The notes: generated from the letters alone by a model not told the origin. A stretch of 64,000 nt of DNA from Liolophura sinensis (GCF_032854445.1 NC_088300.1:20689608-20753607); one strand, 5' to 3'. Counted from the first letter of the stretch, positions 1-12,790 are shown. A program made the numbers and translations.

Positions 1-68
1 CAAAAACATTTTAATAATAAACAATTACGTTTTTTTATTCCTCCGGAGGCCGCCTCGTTTATCAATGC

Positions 69-268
69 TTAATGAGCTGTCAAAGGCAGTCAGTTCTAAT
101 ATTGACGATCATGCTCTTTCCTAAGTTTAGCTAATGAGCTCGCATTGACAGCAAACTGCGATACCAGTGGCTTTGTGAGATAAGATTAATCTTCGGCCAA
201 TTGACAGTAAGTCTTCACAGAAAAATGCGGCTTAATCATCGTCGATTTTGCATAACCCAGGTGTGCAC
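69..268 (+). repeat. Dispersed repeat, copy A
   Basis: This stretch is clearly homologous, though diverged, to 7009-7197. Shared landmarks in the same order include AATGAGCTGT, CTAATAT, GGTCATGC-like, GCTCGC..TGACAG, CTTTGTGA, AAGATTAAT and AACCCAGGTGT. No coding potential was recognised. It is an old dispersed repeat or a remnant of a local duplication; the family is unknown. Confidence 0.75.
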
Positions 269-275
269 TTTACAG

Positions 276-1729
276 ATTTTCATCTTGGAACAACATGTTC
301 TAATGATCATGTGAGTGTTTGTAGCCTTGTTTTACTATTAGTAGACGAAGACGAAATCCGGCGTTATCTTGATAAAACCTAATTTCATCGTTATGAAGTC
401 AAGATCCATTCTGAAGAGAGTGTGTAGTTTTGTATTTTGGAGTTGCAGGTGACGCATGGCTCACTGCAAGATTATTGATATAAACAGCGGTATCCATCGA
501 TATCTAGTGATGTGTATGTATATATGTGGGGGTAAACGTCATAGTATTGTATTCAACCAACGCAGCAATAAATATCTGTCATCAGCCAGATCCGTCAGCA
601 ATAGATATCTTTCATCAACCAAATGTCGATGACAAGAAAACACTAGACTTAACTTTTGGTTTCTCTCAAGGCGATTTAATGACCGATTAAACACGACATA
701 GTCACACGCAGGACACATTTGGACTGGATAGCCCGGATGTAGACTGTAACCCGACTTGTGTCTATAAAGTCAACCGGTATACTACACCTGCAGAGAGGAT
801 CGCTGAAGGGTTTAGGGCAATATGTATGTATGTTTGGGGTTTAACGTCATATTTTAGTGCAGTAAGTAAGAGGCTGATATAAAAATGACAAGACGATAAT
901 GAAGAGACGTCAGTAACTTACTTATGAATCAACTGTATATGCGTTTCATTTCCTCTAATATTTGCCCAAAGGGGCCATAGATTGGTTTCGCTCTGTGCTG
1001 AGTTTTTGAGAATTGGGTTTGGGATTATTGACCTGAAACGTTCACCTTGATTGACGCCTTGTATACGAATGTCTGTTCCGACAGATAGATTATAAAAAAC
1101 ACGGCAAAAACCGGGGTTTGTTTTATTTATGTACTTTCTATTCTGTAGACAAATCTTCACTCTAGTTGAGTGGCTCACTTGTCTCCGTTTTGAAAGGATA
1201 ACAACCACACGTTACAGTATATATAAACATACCGGTATTAATACACAGTGTTATTGGTGATTGTTTAAGTAGGTTCTACCGAACGTTACGTACATGGTCG
1301 TTTTTTTGCCATAAAAGCTTAAAACTACATATGATGGGCACACATGTGCTTTGACTGTATGTTGGAAATCATGATGAAATCAATGTAGGCTACATATCTG
1401 CGGTGCGGACGTTATCTGTTATGTATTCCGTACCACCTTTGGGTGCCTTCCACCACCACTAAAACTGACAGTCATGATAGGCATATAATAAAGAGAGCAA
1501 TTCCTTTATTCGTCTATACCTACATGGACGAGCAAACTCACAGACTATATTTTCATATCCTCCTATATGTATGTATCTTCCGAGCACCTCAGCTCAGGTT
1601 ATAGAGAGTTTCACCGCAAGTAGCATAGAGACGGGCGTGCGCCCTTCTTCAATACCATTTATTGTCTATAACTGCTAGATGATCTCCATTCAGGAATTTA
1701 GCATTTCTAGCAATAGTATGCTTCAAACA
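276..1729. other. Non-coding stretch with SINE scraps
   Basis: No gene is recognised. Short pieces near 515-570 and 825-870 carry the GGGTTTAACGTC-like tail of the second SINE family seen better at 8262-8640, 24945-25165 and 55050-55360. The open frames are short and have no recognisable domain. Confidence 0.4.
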
Positions 1730-2045
1730 GCATTCCTGAGCGCGATCCTATTTTACAATATATTTGTTAACTAGTATTTCAGATCTACATTAAATAGATG
1801 CAAACTAGCCTCGCCGGAAGACTACATTTATCTTCTTCAAAGTATTGTCTAAACAGATGCTAACTAGCACAACCAGGGTAAGTAATCCGTTAAACACAAT
1901 ATATGTGTTAATTAGCAGTTTCAAAGCATTGTCTAAATAGATGCTACCTATCATTGCCAGGACCATGTTATCCTTACAACACAACATATTTGCTAATTAG
2001 CAGTTTGAAACTAGTTCATTCAGATCAGTTTTCAGGTATAATTAT
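1730..2045. repeat. Degenerate tandem repeat, about 115-120 bp unit
   Basis: About three diverged copies are visible, each with the order AATATAT..GTTAA(C/T)TAG, CAGTTTC or TTC, AAAGTATTGTCTAAA-like, and AGATGCTA. Copies are heavily mutated, so this is an old array. No coding potential. Confidence 0.55.
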
Positions 2046-2334
2046 TATGCAATATAGTGATTTCTAAATTGTGTTCATTAATATTTCTAATAGTGAGACA
2101 TACTTACTACTACCATAACTGAGCAAGTTACAATTTATAGCATAATACACAGATCAGTTTTCTAGGTTAATGATGCACTGTAGGACCATTGGCCTTGTAA
2201 CTTTTGTCATTTTGAACCTAAATGCTTTTTCATCATGGCAAAATGTATTTTACTAGATAACGATATTATAGCACCGCTAAAAAACAAATACATTTCCTGT
2301 AAAAAAAAAGCTGCAGAAATTTACTGCAATCTGC

Positions 2335-2560
2335 ACTGAGCGTCTCTTTGATAGTTAGCTTCTACACATCGCTATCACAGTAGCACTAAATAACGAATAC
2401 ATTGTCCTTCGAACAAATCCGTACAGATGGCCTCTCTGATAGTTAGCTTCTACCTAAATATATCTATCTAAATAACGAATATATTGTCTGTGAACAAATC
2501 TGCACAAATGGCTTTCTTGATAGTTCGCTTACACATAGTACTATCACGGCAGGACTAAAC
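2335..2560. repeat. Degenerate tandem repeat, about 100 bp unit, three copies
   Basis: Three copies share the order TGATAGTTAGCTTC, TATCAC or TATCTA, AAATAACGAATA, and GAACAAATC followed by CA and GATGGC. The third copy is the most diverged. Nothing coding was seen. Confidence 0.6.
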
Positions 2561-4289
2561 CCAGCGGCGCCTATCCTTTCGTGCCCTAAAAATCTGCAAT
2601 GATTATCCCTACATTGCACAGAAAGACACATCAACAATGCTAGCGCTGAGTCTATGTGAGCGAAGGTACGGTGGGCTACAGATGACCTCGCAAAACATCC
2701 ATATCATATGATATACCATACAGGCTATGTTGTATAGGATAGTGCATGCTGAGGGACGGCATATCAGGAAATGTCAGGTCCAGAGAAGCGATATTCAGTG
2801 ATTCACGAGTTAAATATCACTTGTTCAGAGCTTAGTTAGTACTTAAACTGCTGAATTTGTATATCGATAGTGCAGATAGCCATCTTCTGGTTGCTTACTT
2901 TAAAAACACAAGAAGACGTCAGCGAGGCACACAAAGGGAGGTAACTGGAATGGTTGTACGTGATCGTTGAATATTAGCACGAAATGATTGGCTATGGGCT
3001 CGTGACCGTGGGATATTACTTTGTGGGCGTGACGTTGTTTTGAACCTTATGTTGTACATGATGTTTTCCGGAACATCTTGTGACCGTGTATTGCCCAATG
3101 AAAACCAAGAATCACTCTATGAGGTATATAATAATAGGCCTATATCATGGTAGTGTCATACCACTACTTTATTAGTTCAGAGACAAAATCATAAACATCG
3201 ACCTAAATCATAGCTTAGGAGGTCAACATCAACCTTACATAAAGCGCCATTATTAATATATTAATATTATTATATATATAATATAACCATTAAGTCACTA
3301 AATACAGCTTAGATCGGGTGTTCGTGGTAATTAATGCTGTTAGCCTGACCCGCCGATGCTTTCTCCACAATGACGGCATATCTGCGGAGATCCCGGTCTC
3401 CAGCTGTCTCTGGCCTCAAGTGGGAATCATTCTGCCAAAACTTCAGTTCTTCACAGCTGCCCGTCTCAGGTAACCTGGAACAATTGCCTTCATGGATGAC
3501 TGTATCGCATCTATTAATTATAGAACAAATCAATCATAAACTGATTTGGTTAAAAAAGGAACAGTTTTCCCAAAGTTTTTCTTTCAACAAAAAGCCATGT
3601 AAAAGTTATCAACGTTACACGCTTTCCCTAGTGTCAACCCACCATGGTTCTCTCACACCTGCGTTGCACTCTTCATGGAATTCAGTTCCTGACTGTGGAG
3701 TGTCTGTTGAACAGATTTTTTTTTATTTAATTTTACTTGTGTTTATGTGCCTGACATTTATCGTCGTATCTTGTTTACTTCGAGTGTTCGAAGGAAAGCA
3801 CTGCAATTCCATAAACATCTGACACACGTTCGCACGTATGATATAAGGATACAAAGAAGAAAATTATTTATTATTCTTTTACAGGCTTTCTATAACTAAT
3901 TGGATGCTGTTCCCAAAAAGAGACATATTTACTCAGAAAAGCAGCTGATTACTACGATACCATAATACAATAAACCTGTAAGAAGTCTACTGCAGAACAA
4001 TCAGAAAAAGAAAATACAGACACGCTTTGAAAAATTACTTTTGTCTTCTATTTCATTTTTAGAATTCGACAGACTAAGAGCTACTTACTGCTCTAAAATA
4101 TACAATACTTTTCTTGTACAAAACAAAATGTCTCAGTTGAAACATAAAACGTCCACAAGGGTTAACAAGATAAATATGATTCAATCAATTTAATCAAACA
4201 CTGTCAATCAAACACTGTCTCTTATATGTATACCATTGTATAGTAATACACATTTTCATCCGCAATGCTTTTTTATTATCCAGATATAA
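2561..4289. other. Non-coding stretch, no recognised gene
   Basis: A 150-codon plus-strand frame (3370-3822) and an overlapping minus frame are open, but neither shows a recognisable domain or codon pattern. I do not annotate them as genes. The remainder is AT-rich and without visible structure. Confidence 0.35.
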
Positions 4290-5185
4290 ATCTGCAGTCA
4301 TCGACAATTACACCGTTACACGTGAGGGGAACATACGCAGCCGGCTTAAATGATTGCTCTTTTCTTGTCCAGACCAAAATTGCCAACCATGCATCGCCAA
4401 TTACACCGTTACACGTGAGGGGAACATACACAGCCGGCTTAAATGATTGCTCTTTCCTTGTCCAGACCAAAATCGCCAACCATACATCGACAATTACACC
4501 GTTACACTTGAGGGGAACATACACAGCCGGCTTAAATGATTGCTCTTTTCTTGTCCAGACCAAAACTGCCAACCATGCAATGACAATTACACCGTGACAC
4601 GTGAGGGAAACATACACAGCCGGCTTAAATGATTGCTCTTTTCTTGTCCAGACCAAAATTGCCAACCATGCATCGCCAATTACACCGTGACACGTGAGGG
4701 AAACATACACAGCCGGCTTAAATGATTGCTCTTTTCTTGTCCAGACCAAAATCGCCAACCATACATCGACAATTACACCGTTACACTTGAGGGGAACATA
4801 CACAGCCGGCTTAAATGATTGCTCTTTTCTTGTCCAGACCAAAATTGCCAACCATGCAACGACAATTACACCGTGACACGTGAGGGAAACATACACAGCC
4901 GGCTTAAATGATTACTCTTTTCTTGTCCAGACCAAAATCGCCAACCATACATCGACAATTACACCGTTACACGTGAGGGGAACATACACAGCCGGCTTAA
5001 ATGATTGCTCTTTTCTTGTTCAGACCAAAATCGCCAACCATACATCGACAATTACACTGTTACACTTGAGGGGAACATACACAGCTGGCTTAAATGATTG
5101 CTCTTTTCTTGTCCAGACCAACATCGCCATCCATACATTGACAATTACACCGTTACAAGTCACGGGAAGATACGCAGCCGGCCAA
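4290..5185. repeat. 93-bp minisatellite, about 9.6 copies
   Basis: Direct repeats of 93 bp, recurring at 4311, 4404, 4497 and so on, with a few percent divergence. Because 93 is divisible by three and the unit lacks stops in some frames, long open frames appear on both strands, including a 206-codon minus frame. That is expected from repeat arithmetic and is not evidence of protein. Two copy types alternate (GTTACAC versus GTGACAC before GTGAGG). Each unit on the plus strand also reads as a pyrimidine-rich tract ending in CAG, 42 nt, then GTGAGG. Confidence 0.9.
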
Positions 5186-5644
5186 AAGGGCAATCTTCTC
5201 ATGAAAGAATATAGATAACCGAATATAGATACCATTACCGATAACTTCTGAAAGACACTGACGGAATGACACAGACAGAGCGTTTGTTCCGTGTTTCAAA
5301 GTGGTATTTGTCGCTAATTCCTCCAGATTTATAGGGGATCTAGAAGCACGTAATGTACACTGTGATAGGCCTAATTTCGTCTGTACACAGCAGTAGGTCA
5401 GAGATATTTGTCATTGGTGCATATTGGAAAGATTGGCAGATCTCCCTGATGGGATAAGGGTTTGGCGTTGTCTGTCAATCGCCATTCATTATGCAATTAT
5501 TCACCCAAAGATATTGGCAAGCCAAGAATTGGTTAAGATATCTCCCTGCCCAAAAATGAAGACACCAAATTATATCCTTACTTAATTTAAGATTACACGG
5601 AATGACTGAATGATAAATAAAACGCCATGTGATGTGACACAAAC

Positions 5645-6655
5645 GATAATCTAGCTCCATGACCATAAACATGGCGGGATTTACAGAAACGACGATCTAG
5701 CTGCAGGACTGCAAACACAGGGGGAGTTACAGAAACGACGATCTAGCTGCAGGGCTGCAAACATGGGGGGATTTACAGAAACGATGATCTAGCTGCAGAA
5801 CTGCAAACATGGGGGGATCTACAGAAACGATGATCTAGCTGCAGAACTGCAAACATAGGGGGAGTTACAGAAACGATGATCTAGCTGCAGAACTGCAAAC
5901 ATGGGAGGATTTACAAAAACGATGATCTAGCTGCAGAACTGAAAACATGAGGGGATTTACAGAAACGATGATCTAGCTGCAGAACTGCAAACATGGGGGG
6001 ATTTACAGAAACGATGATCTAGCTGCAGAACTGCAAACATAGGGGGAGTTACAGAAACGATGATCTAGCTGCAGAACTGCAAACATGGGAGGATTTACAA
6101 AAACGATGATCTAGCTGCAGAACTGAAAACATGGGGGGATTTACAGAAACGATGATCTAGCTGCAGAACTGCAAACATGGCGGGATTTACAGAAACGATG
6201 ATCTAGCTGCAGAACTGCAAACATAGGGGGAGTTACAGAAACGATGATCTAGCTGCAGAACTGCAAACATGGGAGGATTTACAAAAACGATGATCTAGCT
6301 GCAGAACTGAAAACATGAGGGGATTTACAGAAACGATGATCTAGCTGCAGAACTGCAAACATGGGGGGATTTACAGAAACGATGATATAGCTGCAGAACT
6401 GCAAACATAGGAGGAGTTACAGAAACGACGATCTAGCTGCAGGACTGCAAACATAGCGGGATTTACGGAAACGATGATCTAACTGCAGAACTGCAAACAT
6501 GGGGGGATTTACAGAAACGATGATGTAGCTGCGGGACTGTAAACTTGGCGGGAGTCATAGGAACGATGGTCTGGCTGGAGGGCTACGAACATGGCGGGAG
6601 CCATAGGAACGATGATCGAGTTGGAGGACTGTAAACATCGAGAGATAGTTACACA
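5645..6655. repeat. 46-bp minisatellite with 184-bp higher-order repeat
   Basis: About 22 monomers of 46 bp, each with GATGATCTAGCTGCAG, AACTGCAAACAT and a G-rich segment, then TTACAGAAAC. A marker variant (CATAGGGGGAGTTAC) recurs at 5854, 6038, 6222 and, with one change, 6406. That is exactly 184 bp or four monomers, so the array grew by copying tetramers. The ends are more diverged than the middle. It is not coding. Confidence 0.92.
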
Positions 6656-7008
6656 GATGGGGATCTAATGAATCGTTCTAAAAGTGACGGAAACAGCGCG
6701 AATAGGAAGCAAAAATGAAACAAACATTCATAAACACAACAAAATATCCAGGCGTCATATTTCATGTTTCGCAGATATCAGTATGAGATGATTAGTCTGA
6801 ATATGTTCAATCAGCCATTCATTGGAGAAACCTTGTGAAAAATGATGCACTCAATAAGAGAAGTTATAAGCTGTAAGTCAACTGTAATTTGTTCATTTGC
6901 TCCTTACCCTAATGTTTTCAAACTTTCTTAGAAAAGGACTTTAATTAATTAACTATTAGACCCACATTTGTTTCATGTATTGGCTCCAAAGACAACCTTG
7001 GTTGTAAC
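6656..7008. other. Non-coding stretch, nothing recognised
   Basis: AT-rich unique-looking sequence between the 46-bp array and repeat copy B. No open frame, repeat or RNA gene could be supported. Confidence 0.4.
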
Positions 7009-7197
7009 TTAATGAGCTGTCGATATACAGATAGCTCTAATATCGGCGGTCATGCAATTTTATAAGTTCAGCTCGTCAGCTCGCGCTGACAGAAAACTGA
7101 TACACCAATAACTTTGTGACACAAGATTAATCACTGAGTTTGTTAACAAAATGCTGCTTGATCACAGTCGGTTCTGCTTAACCCAGGTGTTTGCACG
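7009..7197 (+). repeat. Dispersed repeat, copy B
   Basis: Homologous to 69-268 in the same orientation, with AATGAGCTGT beginning at 7011 against 71 in copy A. It ends at the shared AACCCAGGTGT. Several small indels separate the copies. The function and family are unknown. Confidence 0.75.
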
Positions 7198-8261
7198 ATC
7201 AGTTAACAGACCTTCTTCATATGTAATCGCTTTGGAATGAAATTTGCAAATTATTTACATTATTTAGCGCCGACAGTTTATCATGCAAGCCTTAATGGCC
7301 GCGTGCACGATATATGACAATCAGTTGATGGAGATGAAGACCGGCGTCAGCCTTCAGTTTCCCCGGTGAATCCTCCATAAGAGACAATGATTTTAGCTTG
7401 TTGTCACTCAGTTATAAGTACCGTGTACTATCCTCTGTGTGTGTAGGTAGATCGGCCCCAACCATAAACCACAGTTTAGAGCAGCCTTGAGACGGTTAAG
7501 AAACACACGGGTGAAAAAGACGTAAAGTAGCATATAGGCTAATATGGAACGGCCAGTGCGCAAACCCGATGTAGGGCGTACGAGCATGCTACCCTAGATC
7601 TGAAATATGCTTCATTTTGCCCAGCTTATCGTTCACTAACCTGAAAGTCGGTCTTTTCGATTGTATTGTCCTCAACTTGTCAAAACATGTTTCCTTTTTT
7701 TCCAACTGTACTTCTGACTCCATATCACCTGTTCGTAAACATTAAAGATCATAAATTTACAATGACCACAAATGTACCTATCGCACTGATAGCTAGCCAA
7801 AGAATAACCTCGTGGAACGTTTGAATTGAAATCACGAATATTAAAATGATGATTAACAACTTGTTTGGAATCTGAACATTAGTTTTTATATTATATATTG
7901 AACATAACGAACTATAGCAACTGATGTAAAAAATGAAGGGGGTGGGATCGGGGCTGCCCACCCTACCACCGTGGTTCGAAAATGGCGGTTTTCAAAGTTC
8001 GAATGCTGCTGGAGTGGTGCATGGGTTATATTTGGGATATTTGCGACATCATGGTCTATTTATTCCCGCAAATATTGTAATATGAATTCAGAATTACTTT
8101 AAGATCACTGAAAATCAGTTTTCGTCGCGTGCAACATTGACACTTCCAAGGCAGCACAGACGACAGCACCGAATTCCAGATTTGTGAAAGTAACGAGTAA
8201 CAGCTGATGAGGAATCTAAGCTGGGAACATGTCCAACCTAATGTGTATGCATGTGCACATG
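7198..8261. other. Non-coding stretch, nothing recognised
   Basis: No gene-like frame, RNA gene or repeat structure could be supported here. Confidence 0.4.
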
Positions 8262-8640
8262 TGCGTGTGTATATGGTGTATGTTTGCTTGGGGTTTTAAC
8301 GTCGTAAAAAAAAAATTTCAGTCATATGTCTACGAGCAGTCATTAGGAGTGTGTGTATACATTGTGTCTTCTTGTGGCAGGGCAAGTCCACTAAAGTATA
8401 CTGACAAAACACGAGACATAACATCCGAACAAGCGAAAATTTACCGACACGGTGACAACCAGTCCCACCGATGCAGTAGACACGACAGGAACTGTCCCAA
8501 GTCGCGTGAGCTAATATGTTATAAAACAGATCATAGAACCCTAAAACCTCGCACATTCTCGCATTACCGAGCGTCTATAGCACAAGCCTGTAACCGAACA
8601 GTCCAAAAAGCCTCAAATGCGGCCAACTATACAAGTGATA
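8262..8640 (-). mobile_element. SINE-like element, family 2, diverged
   Basis: The copy has the family landmarks GGGGTTTTAACGTCGT, TTTCAGTCATATG, and TTGTGTCTTCTTGTGGCAGG, followed by a diverged body. The same landmarks occur at 24945-25165 and 55050-55360. The tRNA-like head of this family lies to the right in this orientation, so the element is on the minus strand. The 138-codon frame across it (8229-8645) is a by-product. Confidence 0.6.
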
Positions 8641-10408
8641 CATAATATGCCTTAGAAGTTTCCCTGCTCTTCAGTTCTCGATAGTTTAGGCTCACGTGTT
8701 GAAACACATATATTTACGTTATCCCTTTTGAACAGAATGTTGTTGGTGTATTTGGAATCTCTTTAGGTAACGCAAAACAGACAAGGTTAAAGGGGACTAC
8801 ACAGTCCATTTACTTCACCGAGAGTGAACTGGCCACAATAGTGGGCTGCAGTACTGATGAAGTGGTGTTAAAACATAATTACTCATTCCTTGATACTCTC
8901 CGCTAGTGCTAGCTGGGACGGCCTAAGTCTTGAAAGCGTCGTTCAAGATCACCACTTTGAAACTTATTGCTTGAGGGAAGTGGTATTATAAACATAAACA
9001 TGCGATATTGCCGATTTGTTGTTACACTAAGAGGCCAGACTTTATTTGACAAACATAATTTTGAAAAAAGAATAATGAGAGCCACAGAAACATATCCATT
9101 TACCATATCTAATGTTAATTACCTCTGAGGACATTAGATCACACACATTAATTTTGTGTACTCTTTTTGTAATCATTTCCTGTAAATCATACGAATCGTC
9201 TGGAACCATAAAATAAAGTTCGATATGCAGCGTGGAATGACCGCAGTTTTCATAAATTAAGATCATACTGCCCCGATGTTATGGTTTTGAGGTAGATGTG
9301 TTGTTTTCAGTGGCCAAGCACTTAGTTTCGTAACTCAAGCTAATGATTCAGTGTTCTTGTCAACATTGTCAACATTGTCAACATTGCAAACCTATACCTC
9401 GTTATACCTCGACCTAGGGGCCTAATATCATCCAATATATGCATTCTTTCTGGTGCTTTGGTCACCAAATCCTAATGAATGCAATGTCTTAAATTGCCCA
9501 CAATAGGCGTTTAGACTTGCAACCCAGATGGATATGTAGGCTTAGCACAGCTGCTTAATGAAGGTAGATGATTGCCTGCAGAGAATCGGGTTTCCAGCCT
9601 GGTGTACGCCTCCGCCGGGACAGATTGCCAATTGGGGCACGACCTGTCGGCAGTTTATCTTCCCTTACATACCGGCCAGTTGGGAGTCGGGGTATGATAA
9701 TACATGGGTTCCGTGTCCATTCCGATCCTACCTAATATTCCAGGTAAGCCGCTTGGGAACGAAGCGACTGAAACGAAGGGCAACACAATTGATGGATGCC
9801 ACACAGTTTTTTATTGCATTAGTCTGCCGGGTGATTGGTTTGGTGGCCATCATGAATGTTTCACACGCTGAGTCGCTAATTATTGTTATGTATATGCAGA
9901 TTGACCCGCCCACCAAATTTACTTGTAACTGATAAAAGAGTTTAAGCCACACCTGACTGCTTTGCGGATCAGCTGGTATTTTGTGCACAGTACAATCTTG
10001 AGCTCATTTCACACGATACATGGTGACAGATCCCTAAGGCTCGGTCTTTATCTCCAGATTATTGCGCACAGCCGCCATTGCGCCTCCCGAATATTGTGTG
10101 ATGTCCAAGGAGGATATATACAATATGTCTTCATTCAATATCACGAATTTTGTTTCAGTATCCCTATTAGCGTGTGAATATGACTTCCAATTCTTTATGA
10201 CCATTAAGTATCACGACAAATTTCGATTTGCACCGATCTTCCCATCTTGAGAAATATTTCTTTGTCCCTAACAACTCATGTCAGATCACTCGAATTCTCT
10301 ATACAACGCATAGTGCACCTATAAATGCTGCGGTGTGACTCAGAGTTATTCGTACTGTGAGTAGGGATCACAACTGGTTGTTTTTGGTAATGTGGTGTCA
10401 CAATTAAG
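8641..10408. other. Non-coding stretch, nothing recognised
   Basis: Contains a short triplication of TCAACATTG near 9360-9387. An open frame at 9558-9932 has no recognisable domain. No gene is supported. Confidence 0.35.
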
Positions 10409-10545
10409 TATCCCGGGGGAAACCCACGACCATCCGCAGGTAACTGCGAGAGCTGGAATTGAACTCACAGCGACCGCATTGTTGAGAGGATTCTGGGTCA
10501 TTACACTGCGCTAGCGCGCTAACCGACTGAGCCACGGAGGCCCCC
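10409..10545 (-). mobile_element. tRNA-derived SINE, family 1, head and body
   Basis: Read on the minus strand the element starts with a tRNA-like head containing GTGGCTCAGTCGGTTAGCG (polymerase III A box) and a B box close to GAGTTCAATTCC, then the family body with GGATGGTCGTGGGTTTCCCC. The 3' tail is missing. The family recurs many times in the window and resembles SINEs that are widespread in molluscs. Confidence 0.8.
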
Positions 10546-10796
10546 GAATATCATTGAATATACAAATAGAAGACTGTCCAATTCAAACGCTCTTTGGTTT
10601 TACGGGGAGACAACTCCTTTTACATTCTGGCTGAGGCGGTCTAACTTCCTTCGAACTGAATACGCGCCTGCAGCCGTCAAACTAAAGTATTTGTTTGCTT
10701 TGGGTTTAATGTCTTCTGAATACATCGGCTACTATACTGACACCTGGCCGTATTTGATCAATCTCCTCGTGCTGAGGAAGAACGCAGATTGCCCAT

Positions 10797-12790
10797 TGTT
10801 TGTTTGTTTGTTTGTTTGTTGTTTATTCATCAACAGTCAGAACACAGAGGTATACAAAGATATAATAAAGAATATAGCGATATCAACACATAGGATTTTA
10901 TAAACAAATGTTTTAAATGACTGCAAGGTTTAAATAACGTTCGGATGGACTTAATCTATCCCGTTATTGTTAAATGTACATACAGTACAATTAGAGAAGA
11001 AAAAGTAGACATGCATGTATGTAAGGGTATGACAAGATACAAGGCTGGCTGATAGGGATATGGTGTAAGTTAGTTTGTTACTAGAGATCTAATTCTATAA
11101 TATTCATGAGGTCTTGGTTTAAATTATCATTAAATACAGAAAAAGAGTTGATAGTTTTGAGATATTGGGGAAGTTTGTTCCATTATCGAGGGCCTTTCGA
11201 ATGGATGGAATATAGGGAGAGGTTAGTTATTGTAAATGGTCTATAGAGATTTAGTCTTTGATTTCGTGTAGGGTAATAGACTACATCAGACTCCATTTTG
11301 AAAATGGTTTGAAACATTGTTGGAAGGTTAAAGTTACTATATATAAACTTATGGATAATTTGGAGACGATAGAAGGTGTTGAGTTGAAATATATCAAGGA
11401 TTTTAGTTGATGGAATAAGGGATTGCCCACTTTTGCAAAATATGCAAGGGATTTCCGTGTGTCCTGAGGTGTCATCCGCAAAGTGCATTTACATAGGAAA
11501 GGTAGTGTATAGTGGGGCAGAAATGCAGCAGTAGGAGTGGTTTTATTCTGTTCATTAACTTCCTTATGTTTTATAATTCTTATATATAATATAAATATAT
11601 ATATAGAAATATATGTAATATGTGATGTCCATGACAGTTGCGTTGAAGACAACGCCAAGAAACTTGAAATCATCAACAAATTCGATTTCATGGCTGTAGT
11701 CCATTTCTTTTAACGAGTCGCCTATATTCAGTTGTCTGTAAAATCAGGATTACCCGCTACAAAAATTGCTTTTAGTCAGCGACACATAACAAGGCAAGCT
11801 CTATACATCGATATGTTGAAACTTCATTTCCTTGCAAAGAAAACGAAGCTAGAAAACCTTTAATTCATAACGTTAAACTGTCATAAGCATAGTTTCGACG
11901 ACAAGAACTCGTTGTCTCGGGCGACGTCATAATTATTCAAAAACAAGTGTTGTAACTTCATTTTCTTGGCAAGAATGAGAACCTGTCAAAAATAAATTGA
12001 CTAAAGGCAATTTTGGTAGCTAGTATGACTGATGATAGAGACAGCTGAATATAGGCGACTCGTTAAAAGAGAAAGACGATATCTATTTTTTATTTTCAGG
12101 ATATCTGGAGTATAAGGATATGAGAGTTATTTTCTTGTATGGATTAATGATCATGCATTTAGTTTTATTGATATTTAGTAAGAGTTTATCGGCATGTAAC
12201 CAGCGTTGAAGGCTAGTGTCATCGGCAAAAAGAATGAAGTTAAGAAGAGACGAGGAGTTGATTATGTCATTAATATAAACCAAAACAGTATGGGGTCGTA
12301 ATATGGAGCCCTAGGGCACTCCACAGCCTACTGGGGACATAGGCGAGATGGCATATTTATAGGACACACATTGTGGGCTGTTGGACAGGTAACTTATGAA
12401 ACAGCCATTTGTTGTATTCTGAAAGCCATAATTTCGTAGTTTTTGTAGCAATATATTATGGTCTACTGTATCGAAAGCTTAGGACGGTAAAAGTAACCAA
12501 GCTGAATTTGAGCTGTTCCTTGACCGAAACCAGCTTTTCGTATAGCACAGTGGCGTCGTGTACAGTGGAATGGTTGGATCGAAATCCGTACAGAGTATTT
12601 GTTATAATGGCATTTTGTCCAGAAAATGAAATAGTTGATGGACGATTAATTTTTCTATAATCTTCCTGATAGCAGGATTGTAAAGATTTGGGTGACGAGG
12701 GTTTGTGACCATTTAGAGTAGCACAAAGGGATAAAAAAGATAGTGGAGGCTACCTTGACGATCTTCGCTGACACACCCTTCACACAAAAT
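10797..12790 (-). mobile_element. Decayed 5'-truncated non-LTR retrotransposon (CR1/L2-like LINE)
   Basis: On the minus strand the reverse transcriptase core is readable: around 12325-12240 come the GVP-GS motif, the YINDII stretch and the catalytic FADDTSL, followed by LQRW..ADKLLLNINKTK. The glutamine expected in the GVPQGS motif is a TAG stop, and about 30 residues between the catalytic box and LQRW are missing. Further down are WNKLPQYLKTINSF and NLNQDLMNIIELDL, which end in a stop near 11084 and form the usual ORF2 carboxyl end. A 3' UTR follows, ending in ATGAATAAACAA and a short (AAAC)n tail at 10797-10825. Stops and deletions show it is dead. The family assignment is by motif only. 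Confidence 0.85.

Noticed and set aside
4276-4896. Long open frame of 206 codons on the minus strand
   Set aside because: It lies inside a 93-bp tandem array whose length is a multiple of three, so stop-free runs on both strands are expected without coding.
10516-10545. tRNA gene signal (A and B boxes)
   Set aside because: It is the tRNA-derived head of a SINE continuing into the SINE body; it does not fold as a full tRNA with an acceptor stem.
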